Below are positions 1-7,295 of a stretch of 29,980 bases of DNA, one piece after another. A program made the position numbers and the translations under genes. Numbering within the stretch: the first letter of the stretch is position 1; each line of letters starts with the position of its first letter. The notes beneath the pieces are model-generated. The model made no database searches. It was not told the origin of the DNA and worked only from the letters and a program-made list of their open reading frames with translations. The DNA comes from Gemmatimonadota bacterium (GTDB lineage: Bacteria > Gemmatimonadota > Gemmatimonadetes > JACCXV01). The stretch is taken from positions 1 through 29,980 of the forward strand of contig JACCXV010000059.1 of the NCBI GenBank assembly GCA_013696835.1. Reading direction: 5' to 3'.

Positions 1-59
1 GTCCAGCCTCCTGCCGACGGACGACCTCTTCCCCCTCGGCCGGCGGCAGGAGACTGGAC
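1..59 (-). terminator. Large imperfect hairpin after the TPR gene, probable operon terminator
   Basis: Positions 1-20 and 40-59 are inverted repeats matching at 18 of 20 positions, with a 19-nt loop. It starts 6 bp beyond the stop codon of the minus-strand TPR gene. One of the two mismatches (positions 7 and 53) becomes a G-U wobble in minus-strand RNA but is C-A in plus-strand RNA, so pairing is better in the transcript of the upstream operon. Any U-tract would lie outside the window, so intrinsic termination cannot be confirmed. Confidence 0.55.
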
Positions 60-65
60 GCCCCC

Positions 66-1016
66 CTACGAAGCCTGCCCCTGCAGCTCTCGCGCCCGCC
101 GGTACATCCGCATCGCGCGATCCGGCAGGTTCTTCTTGTCGAAGAGGATCCCGAGGTGGTAGTACGCCTTGTGGTTCGCCGGCTGCGCGCGCAGGGCGCA
201 CTCGAACGCTTCGATGGCGTCGTCGATGCGGTCCAGGTGGTTGTAGCACTCCCCGAGATAGTAGAAGGCCTGCACGTAGTCGGCGTCCAGCTCGATGGCG
301 CGCTTGAGCTCGGCGGTGGCGAGGTGGTAGAGGCCCTTCTTGCAGTAGACGATCCCCAGGTTGCAGTGCGCCTCTGCGCTCTTTGGCTCGAGCCGCAGCG
401 CCTGCTTCAGCACCTCCTCGGCCTTGTCGTACCAGCCCTTCGCTCCGTACACGCCGCCAAGGTTGCAGTACACCTGCACGTTCCTGCGGTCGAGCTCGAG
501 CGCCTGCAGGTACTCGGCGATGGCGAGGTCCGTGTCCCCGCGAGCGTCGTACGCGAAGCCCAGATTGTTGCGCGCGCGCACGTGCGAGGGCTCAGCGCGC
601 AGGACTCTGTGGTACAGCTCGATGGCGCGACCGTAGTTGCCGATCGTGGCCAGGCGCTTCGCCTCTTCGTACAGCGCCTCCACATCGACAGTGGGAGCGG
701 AGGCCGGGGCAGGCACGCCCGACGCGGACGCGGGGACGGGTTCGGGGGGTGCGACCGGCTCGGGGGGTGCGACCGGCTCGGGCGGTGCCGCACGCTCGAC
801 CGTTTCGTCGGCCAGGTCTTCGAACAGCGGCACGCCCGGGGACTCGCCGAACGCCGCCAGCCGGTGACCGCTCGGCATCGCTGCCCCCGGACCGTCGGCT
901 TCCGGTGCGTCGCGAGCGGTCGGCACGCGACGCAGCACGCCGGTGAGGTCGCCGAGACCTGCCAGGGGATCGCGGGCGACGGCCTTCTTCTCGAGGGGGG
1001 AGACGGGGTCAGGCAT
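66..1016 (-). CDS. TPR repeat protein with proline-rich linker
   Basis: This is a 316-aa protein. Residues about 1-70 are low-complexity. A PPEPVA-type repeat linker follows at about residues 77-95. From about residue 110 there are roughly six consecutive 34-residue tetratricopeptide repeats with the usual pattern (NNLGFAYDARGDTDLAIAEY, then CNLGGVYGAKG, CNLGIVYCKKG, YYLGECYN, YHLGILFDKK). No signal peptide or membrane segment is seen, so it is probably a cytoplasmic scaffold. Its ATG overlaps the end of the parA-like gene by 8 bp, which implies translational coupling, and it is the last gene of the operon. A partnership with that ATPase is inferred from position only. No enzymatic domain is visible. 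Confidence 0.9.
   Translation of the reverse strand: MPDPVSPLEKKAVARDPLAGLGDLTGVLRRVPTARDAPEADGPGAAMPSGHRLAAFGESPGVPLFEDLADETVERAAPPEPVAPPEPVAPPEPVPASASGVPAPASAPTVDVEALYEEAKRLATIGNYGRAIELYHRVLRAEPSHVRARNNLGFAYDARGDTDLAIAEYLQALELDRRNVQVYCNLGGVYGAKGWYDKAEEVLKQALRLEPKSAEAHCNLGIVYCKKGLYHLATAELKRAIELDADYVQAFYYLGECYNHLDRIDDAIEAFECALRAQPANHKAYYHLGILFDKKNLPDRAMRMYRRARELQGQAS
741..788. repeat. 18-nt tandem repeat, about 2.7 copies, inside the TPR gene
   Basis: An 18-nt unit of the form tcggggggtgcgaccggc is repeated almost perfectly. It encodes the PPEPVA hexapeptide repeats of the TPR protein. It is an in-frame coding minisatellite, so copy-number change would keep the reading frame. Confidence 0.85.
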
Positions 1017-1812
1017 GCTCGAAGCGCCGCACGAGCTTGCGGTAGTCGCGCGCGCCGTTCGAGGAAGGCGCGTACTCGAAGACGGTGAGCCCGTGGCTGG
1101 GCGCCTCCGACAGCTTGACGTTCAGCCGGATGGGATCCGACACGACCGCGCCGAAGTATCCCCGCAGCGACTCGACGATCTCGAGCGACTTCTTGTTCTG
1201 GCGGCTGAAGAACGTCGGAACCACCGCGGAGATCTCGATGTCGTGCCGCTTGCCGCGCCGCACGCTGAGGATGTTCTCCACGAGCTGGCGGACGCCCACC
1301 AGCGCCAGGTATTCCATCGAGATCGGGATGATGACCTCCTCTGCGTAGAGCAGCGCGTTGCGGGTGAGGAGGTTCAGCGACGGCGCGCAGTCCACGATGC
1401 AGAACTCGTAGCCGGAGATCGGCGCCAGGCGCGTGCGCAGGACCTCGTCATTGGCGGTGCGATGGAAGAGCGCTTCCTGCGCGCTTCCGAGCGTCTGATC
1501 CGAGAGCACCACGTCGAGGTTTGGCCGGACGGGCAGGATGACGTCGCGCGGCTCGGCGCGGCTCAGCAGCAGGTCGGCGACCGTGCGCTCGTGCTCGATG
1601 CCGAACCAGACCCCCACGTTGCCCTGCGGATCGAAGTCGACGAGGAGCACCCGGTGACCGGCGTCCGCGAGGCCGGCGGCCACGTGCACGGCGGTGGTGG
1701 TCTTCCCGGTGCCGCCTTTGTGGTTGATAACCGCGATGCGTCGCGTCCGGGGCGAGCTGAACAGCATCGGCCTGGGGGGGTCGGACGTTGGAAGTTCGTT
1801 GAACGCCAACAT
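1009..1812 (-). CDS. ParA/MinD-family ATPase without a ParB partner
   Basis: A 267-aa P-loop ATPase of the ParA/Soj type. The deviant Walker A motif KGGTGKTT lies at residues 32-39, followed by the Walker A' region VDFDPQGN at 57-64 and a Walker B-like IVDCAPSL further on. The annotated ATG follows the cutA stop by one base. An internal ATG at 1767 (MLFSSPRTRR) would give 252 aa and is an equally good start, since neither has a clear ribosome site. ParA proteins dimerise on ATP and bind DNA non-specifically to position cargo. No parB gene and no obvious parS sites are in the window, and the neighbours are housekeeping genes, so plasmid partition is unlikely. A role in positioning a protein complex, perhaps with the overlapping TPR protein, is inference. 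Confidence 0.9.
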   Translation of the reverse strand: MLAFNELPTSDPPRPMLFSSPRTRRIAVINHKGGTGKTTTAVHVAAGLADAGHRVLLVDFDPQGNVGVWFGIEHERTVADLLLSRAEPRDVILPVRPNLDVVLSDQTLGSAQEALFHRTANDEVLRTRLAPISGYEFCIVDCAPSLNLLTRNALLYAEEVIIPISMEYLALVGVRQLVENILSVRRGKRHDIEISAVVPTFFSRQNKKSLEIVESLRGYFGAVVSDPIRLNVKLSEAPSHGLTVFEYAPSSNGARDYRKLVRRFEHA

Positions 1813-1813
1813 C

Positions 1814-2194
1814 CTACACCGTCAGGTCACGGGTGTCCACCGGGGCGGACGCCGCGCGCACCCACGCCAGGTACGCAGGAAGCCCGTCCGCCAGCGGAAA
1901 GGCGATCAGCTCCGGCACCTCGTACCGGTGCACCGCCGATACGAGCTCGGCGAGCCTGGGAAACGCCGTGCGCGTCGTCTTGAACACCATCAACACCTCG
2001 TGCGCCTCCTCGAGAGCGCCCTGCCAGCGGTAGAGCGAGCGCACGCCGGAGATCAGGTTCACGCACGCGGCGTGTCCCGCCTCCACCGCCCTTCGGCCCA
2101 GCTCCTCCGCGCCTTGCAGGTCGGGCGCCGTCGAGAACGCGACCCACACGTCCGAGGCCGACTCGCCAGGCTCGCCGGCAGCCCCGGGGCTCAC
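1814..2194 (-). CDS. cutA: CutA1 divalent-cation tolerance protein
   Basis: A 126-aa protein of typical CutA1 length. It shows the family pattern: VAFSTAPDLQGAEELGRRAV near the N-terminus, CVNLISGVRSLYRWQG, EVLMVFKTT, and YEVPELIAFPLADGLPAYLAWV at the C-terminal end. CutA1 proteins form trimeric ferredoxin-like folds and are linked to copper tolerance, although their cellular role is still unclear. The start is a GTG whose four bases GTGA also contain the stop of the upstream NUDIX gene, so the two are probably translated together. Confidence 0.93.
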   Translation of the reverse strand: MSPGAAGEPGESASDVWVAFSTAPDLQGAEELGRRAVEAGHAACVNLISGVRSLYRWQGALEEAHEVLMVFKTTRTAFPRLAELVSAVHRYEVPELIAFPLADGLPAYLAWVRAASAPVDTRDLTV

Positions 2195-2739
2195 CCGCGC
2201 CCGCGGCGCCGCGCCGCGAGCAGCAGCGCCGCCACCGTCTTCGCGTCCTGGATGACGCCCTCCTCCACCATGTTCACGGCCTCGTCGAAGGGGATCTCGA
2301 GCACCTGCAGGAACTCGTCTTCGGCCGTCTGCGGCTCACGCTTCTCGAGGTCGCGGGCCTCGAACACCGAGCAACGCTCGTCGCTGAAGCCCGGCGTCAT
2401 GATGAGCGTCCCGAGATGCTCGAGCCGGCGGGGATGCCAGCCCGTCTCCTCGACGAGCTCGCGCTCGATGCAGGCACGCGGCGCCTCGTCGCCGTCCAGC
2501 TTGCCAGCCGGCACCTCCCAGATCTCCCCACCGGCGCTGTAGCGGAACTGCCGCAGCAGCAGGATGCGGTCGGCGTCGAGGAAGGCCACGGCGCAGGCGG
2601 CCCCGGGGTGCTCCACGTGCTCCAGCTCCAGCACCTTCTCGCCTTCACCGCCCGGCGGCCGAACGGCGACGCGGTCCCTGTACAGACGGAGCATCCGGCC
2701 ATCGTACATCTTCTCCCGCTGCCTGCGCTCGAATTCCAT
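2191..2739 (-). CDS. NUDIX hydrolase, ADP-ribose pyrophosphatase-like
   Basis: A 182-aa protein with a complete Nudix box at residues 79-101 (G79, E85, then REL-VEE-TGW at 93-101), which coordinates the metal that drives diphosphate hydrolysis. The upstream beta-sheet segment (ILLLRQFRYSAGGEIWEVPAGK) and overall length resemble the ADP-ribose/NDP-sugar pyrophosphatase group. The substrate itself cannot be read from the sequence. The ATG at 2739 is chosen because it lies 14 bp after the rhomboid stop and begins the conserved domain. The open frame continues further upstream, but only as a shadow of the rhomboid gene. Confidence 0.92.
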   Translation of the reverse strand: MEFERRQREKMYDGRMLRLYRDRVAVRPPGGEGEKVLELEHVEHPGAACAVAFLDADRILLLRQFRYSAGGEIWEVPAGKLDGDEAPRACIERELVEETGWHPRRLEHLGTLIMTPGFSDERCSVFEARDLEKREPQTAEDEFLQVLEIPFDEAVNMVEEGVIQDAKTVAALLLAARRRGRG

Positions 2740-2753
2740 GCTCGCTCCCTTCG

Positions 2754-3548
2754 TCAGGGCCGCCCGCGCGGGCGGCGGCTCGCCTCCTCGAGCAGACGGC
2801 TCTCCTCGGGCGTGAGGCTCGCGAGGCCGCTGCGCGAGATCTTGTCCAGGATGCGGTCGATCTCCTCTTCCGCGGGCTGCGCCCGGCCTCCCTCGAGCAC
2901 CCGCAGGCGCCGCCGCCGCCAGCGGGACACGAGCCCCGAGGGGTCCAGCCGGTCCCGCCAGCCGAAGCGCATGTAGAGAAATCCGGTGAGCGCCCCGCCC
3001 ACGTGCGCGAAGTGGGCGATGCCGTCCATGCGCATGAAGAAGAGGAACTCCATCGCGACCAGGACGGGGATCAGCACCTTCGCCGGCACCGGCACGACGA
3101 ACCAGAGGTAGATGACGCGATCGGGGAACATGAGCGCGAACGCCACCATCACGCCGAACACGGCACCCGAGGCGCCGATCAGCAGGGAGCCGTAAGCGAA
3201 CGCGAAGGCCAGCGCCGCCGCACCCAGGCCGCACGTCAGGTAATACCTCAGGAACTCGCGCTTGCCCCAGAACCGCTCCACCTCGCTGCCCATCATCCAG
3301 AGCACTAGCAGATTGAAGAAGAGGTGGAAGAAGCCGCCGTGGAGGAACATGTACGTCAGCGGCTGCCACAGGCGAAGGCGCACCAGCACGTCCGCGGGCC
3401 TGAGGCCGAGGAGCTCGGTGAAGGGGATGCCCGCGGAGGAGGAGAGGAACTGGAGCACGAACGCCGCGGCATTGACGATCAGCAGCAGCCGCACGCCCTC
3501 GGGGAACGTGGCGTCGAAGGGCCGGTAGGTCGATGTGCGGAAGGACAT
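2754..3548 (-). CDS. Rhomboid family intramembrane serine protease with DUF6576 tail
   Basis: A 264-aa membrane protein with about six hydrophobic segments between residues 20 and 195. The rhomboid hallmarks are intact: the HxxxN motif (H75, N79) in TM2, the catalytic serine in GASG (S127), and the catalytic histidine in AHVGG (H182). It should cleave transmembrane substrates within the cytoplasmic membrane. The cytosolic tail, about residues 225-264, carries the EIDRILDKIS-SLTPEE pattern seen in DUF6576 at the end of many bacterial rhomboids. The ATG at 3548 (MSFRTSTYRP) is preferred over an upstream in-frame start because it follows the preceding stop by 13 bp and begins family-like sequence. 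Its natural substrate is unknown. Confidence 0.93.
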   Translation of the reverse strand: MSFRTSTYRPFDATFPEGVRLLLIVNAAAFVLQFLSSSAGIPFTELLGLRPADVLVRLRLWQPLTYMFLHGGFFHLFFNLLVLWMMGSEVERFWGKREFLRYYLTCGLGAAALAFAFAYGSLLIGASGAVFGVMVAFALMFPDRVIYLWFVVPVPAKVLIPVLVAMEFLFFMRMDGIAHFAHVGGALTGFLYMRFGWRDRLDPSGLVSRWRRRRLRVLEGGRAQPAEEEIDRILDKISRSGLASLTPEESRLLEEASRRPRGRP

Positions 3549-3561
3549 GACGCGGCGCGCG

Positions 3562-3900
3562 CTAGATGCGGAAGCGGGTGCCCACCTCGGCGGGGAAGTC
3601 CACAGGCCAGCGCGACCGCAGGGCACGCTCGAAGCGGGGCTGGTACAGCAGCTCGTAGGCGCTCTCCTTGCCGGGGAAGAGCGTCAGGATCACGTCGCGC
3701 ATGCGTTCGACGAGCGCCAGCGCGTCCAGGTGCGAGAGGTCCTCGTCCTGCTCGAGGCGCGCCACGGTCAGATCGGCCAGGAAACGCACGATCCGCAGGC
3801 GCCGCTCCTCCTCCACCAGCGGGTCGCGACGGCCCCGCGCCAGGTCTTCGCCCCCTCCACCATCGGGGGCTCCATCGGCAGCCTCGGCCGAATCCGTCAC
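3562..3900 (-). CDS. Small unknown protein coupled to pepA
   Basis: A 112-aa protein that I do not recognise. The first 25 residues are acidic and glycine-rich. Residues about 28-95 are predicted mostly helical and charged (EEERRLRIVRFLADLTVARL, then LDALALVERMRDVILTLFPG). No cysteines, signal peptide or membrane segment are seen. The GTG start shares GTGA with the pepA stop, and the gene ends 13 bp before the rhomboid start, so it sits squarely inside the operon. Its codon usage looks like that of its neighbours. Placement suggests a small accessory or regulatory protein, but this is not supported by any motif. Confidence 0.8.
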   Translation of the reverse strand: MTDSAEAADGAPDGGGGEDLARGRRDPLVEEERRLRIVRFLADLTVARLEQDEDLSHLDALALVERMRDVILTLFPGKESAYELLYQPRFERALRSRWPVDFPAEVGTRFRI

Positions 3901-5414
3901 GTCTCGGCCTGCGCGCGCAGGTACTCCAGGATCAGACGCACGCCGACTCCCGTGGCACCAACCGCCCCTTCCGCAGCCGGACGGGTGCGCCAGGCCGTCC
4001 CGGCGATGTCGAAGTGCGCCCACGGCACCCCGTCGACGAAGGCCTCCAGGAAGGCCGCGGCTGTGATCGCGCCGCCTTCCCTGCCTCCGCTGTTCTTGAT
4101 GTCCGCGTAGTCGCTGCGGATCTGCTCGGTGTACACGGGCCAGAGGGGCAGCTGCCACGCGCGGTCGCCGGTGCGCTCCCCAGCGTCCACCAGATCGTCG
4201 ATCAACCCCTGATCGTTCCCCAGGACGCCCGAGCAGTGCTTCCCGAGTGCCACGACGCAGGCGCCGGTCAGCGTCGCGAAGTCGATGATGGCCCGCGGCT
4301 GGAGCCCGCACGCGTAGGTCAGCGCATCGGCCAGGATCAGCCGGCCCTCGGCGTCCGTGTTCACCACCTCGATCGTCTTGCCGCTCGAAGCCGTCAGGAT
4401 GTCCCCCGGCTTGTACGCCGTCGCACTCGGCAGGTTCTCGGCGGAGGGGACGACGCCCACGACGTTGAGCGGCAGCTCGAGGCGGGCCACGCCGCGCATG
4501 GCGCCCAGCACGGCGCACCCGCCGCACTTGTCGAACTTCATCTCCTCCATGTTCTGGGCCGGCTTGATCGAGATCCCTCCGGAGTCGAACGTGATGGCCT
4601 TGCCGACCAGCGCATACGGAGCCTGCCGGCCCCCCCCGCGGTGGCGCAGTACGATGAGCCGCGGCTCCTGCGCGCTGCCCCTGGCCACCGCCAGGAGCGC
4701 GCCCATGCCGCGCTCGGCCATCTCGGCCGGCCCCAGCACCTCGACCTCGAGGCCAACCTCCCTGGCGAGCGTCGTGGCGGCATCCGCCAGCGCGGCCGGC
4801 GTGATCTCGTTGCCGGGAGCATTCCCCAGATCGCGCGCGTAGTTGGTCGCCTCCGCGAGCAGACCTCCGCGGCGGAGACCTTCGCGCAGGGCGCGCGCAC
4901 CGCCCCGTGCGCCGTCCACCAGACCGAAGCTCTCGAGCGTGGCCTTCCGGCGCTCCTTGTCCTCGGCGATCGCATGCGACTTGTAGCGGTCGAAGCTGTA
5001 GGCGCCGAGGAGCGTGCCCTCGACGGTCGCCTCGGCGAGGACATCGGGAGCTTCGCCCAGAACCCCGCGGCCGTGGACGACGGAGTGGAACGCCGGCACC
5101 TTGCGCTTCAGCAGCTCGGTGGCGGCGGCGGCCGCCGCCTTGCGCGCGCGCACCAGGTCGAACGTCGCCCGCTTGCCGAGCCCCACCACGGCAATCCGGT
5201 CGGCGGCGATCGCGCCGCGCGTGTGCAGCACGGTGACCTCCCCCTCCTTCCCGGTGATCTCGCCCGAGTCCAGGAGCTCCCGCAGGAAGCCACCCATCGC
5301 CCGGTCCACCGCCGCGACGGGGCCGACGGTCCGCGTCTCGTCGTAGAAGACGCTCACCACCAGCGCCGGCGTTGCGAGCTCGGCGAGACTTCCCGTGTGA
5401 ACGCTGAGGTCCAT
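3897..5414 (-). CDS. pepA: Leucyl aminopeptidase, M17 family
   Basis: A 505-aa cytosolic aminopeptidase of full family length that removes N-terminal residues from peptides using two metal ions. The N-terminal macro-like domain covers roughly residues 1-165. The C-terminal catalytic domain contains GKAITFDSGG at about 271-280, with the metal-binding lysine and aspartate, the EEMKFDKCGG segment, and the signature NTDAEGRL at 352-359, with the metal ligands Asp and Glu. FATLTGACVVALG follows, as expected for M17. It is the first gene of the minus-strand operon. A 194-bp spacer separates it from the divergent glycosidase genes. Some M17 enzymes also bind DNA, but nothing here indicates that. Confidence 0.96.
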   Translation of the reverse strand: MDLSVHTGSLAELATPALVVSVFYDETRTVGPVAAVDRAMGGFLRELLDSGEITGKEGEVTVLHTRGAIAADRIAVVGLGKRATFDLVRARKAAAAAATELLKRKVPAFHSVVHGRGVLGEAPDVLAEATVEGTLLGAYSFDRYKSHAIAEDKERRKATLESFGLVDGARGGARALREGLRRGGLLAEATNYARDLGNAPGNEITPAALADAATTLAREVGLEVEVLGPAEMAERGMGALLAVARGSAQEPRLIVLRHRGGGRQAPYALVGKAITFDSGGISIKPAQNMEEMKFDKCGGCAVLGAMRGVARLELPLNVVGVVPSAENLPSATAYKPGDILTASSGKTIEVVNTDAEGRLILADALTYACGLQPRAIIDFATLTGACVVALGKHCSGVLGNDQGLIDDLVDAGERTGDRAWQLPLWPVYTEQIRSDYADIKNSGGREGGAITAAAFLEAFVDGVPWAHFDIAGTAWRTRPAAEGAVGATGVGVRLILEYLRAQAET

Positions 5415-5487
5415 GACGATCCCCGTCGTGACCGGATTCGGGTCAGTCCTACACCCCTGGGGAGGGGCACGTACAACCTTATGGGTC

Positions 5488-5517
5488 TTGACCCTCGGGC
5501 AAGCCGGAGACTATACA
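5488..5517 (+). promoter_or_regulatory. Possible sigma70-type promoter for the glycosidase pair
   Basis: TTGACC at 5488-5493 and TATACA at 5512-5517 are separated by 18 bp in the spacer upstream of the first DUF5060 gene. A short inverted repeat, GGGTC-tt-GACCC at 5483-5494, overlaps the -35 element and could be an operator half-site or chance. The resulting leader would be about 85 nt. The rest of the 5415-5608 spacer shows nothing I recognise. Confidence 0.5.
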
Positions 5518-5608
5518 CCGGGGCACCGCGAATGGCGAGCCGACGGCGCCTCCGAACCCCCCCAGCCGACCCTCCCGCGGACCGGACTTCCTCCACCATC
5601 GGAAGGAC

Positions 5609-7295
5609 ATGCGAGCAGATCCACGATCGGGCCTCCGGGTCTCCGAAGCCGTTTCGACCGCTGCCTCCCTCGGACGCCGCTCCGCGCTCCTCGTGCTCGC
5701 CGCGCTCTCCCTGTTCCCGCTCGCCCGATCGGCCGGCGCCCAGGGAGAGTACGTCCAGCGCTTCGACGTCCACGAGACGGCGTTCACGCACTCCGGGAGC
5801 GTCGAGAATCCCTACCGGGAGCTCTCCGCTACCGCGACGTTCACGGGTCCCGGGGGCGAGACCCGCAGCGTACCTCTCTTCTGGGACGGCGGCGCGACGT
5901 GGCGCGCCCGTTTCTCACCGGACATCGCCGGCGGGTGGTCGTGGGTCACGAGCTCCGCGAATCCGGGTCTGGACGGAAAGAGCGGCTCCTTCGAGTGCGT
6001 GACGTCGCCGCGGCGCGGGGGGATCCGGGCTCGAACGGGCGCCCCGTATCACTTCGAGCGGGAGGAGGGAACCCCCTTCTGGTGGTTCGGCGACACGCAG
6101 TGGATCCTCTACAGCGACGACTCGCGGGAGAGCCTTGAACCGGGCGACGGCGCTCGACTACGTCGACGTCCGCGCCGAGCAGGGCTTTAACGTCATCCTG
6201 TCCGCGCTGTTCGTGTCGCGCCCGAACGCGGGGGGCCCGCAGTTCACGAGCGCATTCGGAGAGGTCTTGAACCCGGGCTTCTGGAAGGAGGCGGACCTGC
6301 GCGTGCGGCACGTCAACTCGCGCGGGATCACGGCCGGCCTCGTCCTCGCCTGGGGCGACCAGTACCGGCTCTTCGCCTCCGACGAAGCGCGCCTGCGCTT
6401 CGCGCGCTACGTGACGGCGCGCTATGCCGCATACGACGTCTTCTTCGTCGTGGCCAACGAGTACCTCGACTTCCTGACCGTTGACCAGGCGCGCGCCATC
6501 GGCCGGGCCATCGACGAAGCCGACCCGCATGGGCGCATGATCGGCAACCACGCCACGAGCCGGCAGTCCGTGGAGATCTTCGCGGAGGACCCCTGGATGT
6601 CCTTCGGCGACATGCAGCAGAAGTACAAGAGCCTGCACGCGACGATCCTCGCCTCGCGGGATCACGACAAGCCGGTGGTCAACGTCGAGTACGCCTACTT
6701 CCTGCGGGACCTCACGAGACCTCCCAACGGGGTGGTGGACAAGGACAACAGCTTCACGCTCGCCGACGTGCGGGCGGCCAGCTGGGACATCGCGATGGCG
6801 GGCGGCTACTTCGTCACCGGATGGAACGGCACGTACTTCGGGGGCGTCCGGGGCTCCGGCAGGTTCAACCCGCGCGCACCCGCGGCGGCGCCCTGGGATG
6901 ACGACGTGCAGCACCTGCGGGAGCTCTTCGCGGAAAGCGGGCTCGAATGGTGGAAGCTGGAGCCCGCGGACGCGCTGCTCACGTCGGGCGTGGCACGCGG
7001 CAAGGACGTCCCGATTCAGAACTCCGACGGCAGGTTCGTCGCACCGCCGCGGCGCACGTTCTGGGCCCTGGCGGAGCGGGGGCGGCAGTACGTGGCGTAC
7101 GTGCGCGGCCACGACGGGCCGCACACCCTGTCACTGGGGGGCGCGGCGCCGGCCACCTACGACATTCGCCAGTTCGATCCCCGCACCGGCAGCTTCACGC
7201 CCCTCGGCACCTACACCGGCTCCGGGACCATGACCATCGACCCTCCGACCGACGAGGACTGGGTGTACGTGCTCCGGAAGCAGGGCGGATCGTGA
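5609..7295 (+). pseudogene. Secreted DUF5060/DUF4038 glycosidase-like gene broken by a +1 frameshift
   Basis: Reading from the ATG at 5609 (ribosome site GGAAGG) gives a signal peptide ending near SAGAQ, a DUF5060 domain, and the start of an apiosidase-like DUF4038 barrel up to FWWFGDTQWILYSDD. The frame then leaves homology at about 6135. The other plus frame resumes at ATALDYVDV and runs to the TGA at 7295. Alignment with the intact downstream copy shows one extra base at the AA of 6138-6139; removing it gives DRATALDYVDV and a 561-aa protein. Both expected catalytic glutamates (VANEY and NVEYAY) survive in the second part. The cause may be a real mutation or a sequencing error. If it is real, only a 193-aa fragment is made unless the second part starts at the TTG at 6135. 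Confidence 0.85.

Noticed and set aside
741..788. Short direct repeats considered as a CRISPR fragment.
   Set aside because: The repeats are contiguous without spacers and encode an in-frame PPEPVA peptide repeat.
1009..1812. ParA gene considered as a sign of an integrated plasmid.
   Set aside because: There is no parB, replication or mobility gene nearby, and the base composition matches the surrounding housekeeping operon.
3324..6002. Very long open frame on the plus strand opposite the pepA-rhomboid genes.
   Set aside because: It has no recognisable domain, is rich in Arg, Ala and Gly, and mirrors well-supported minus-strand genes. Such frames are expected in high-GC DNA.
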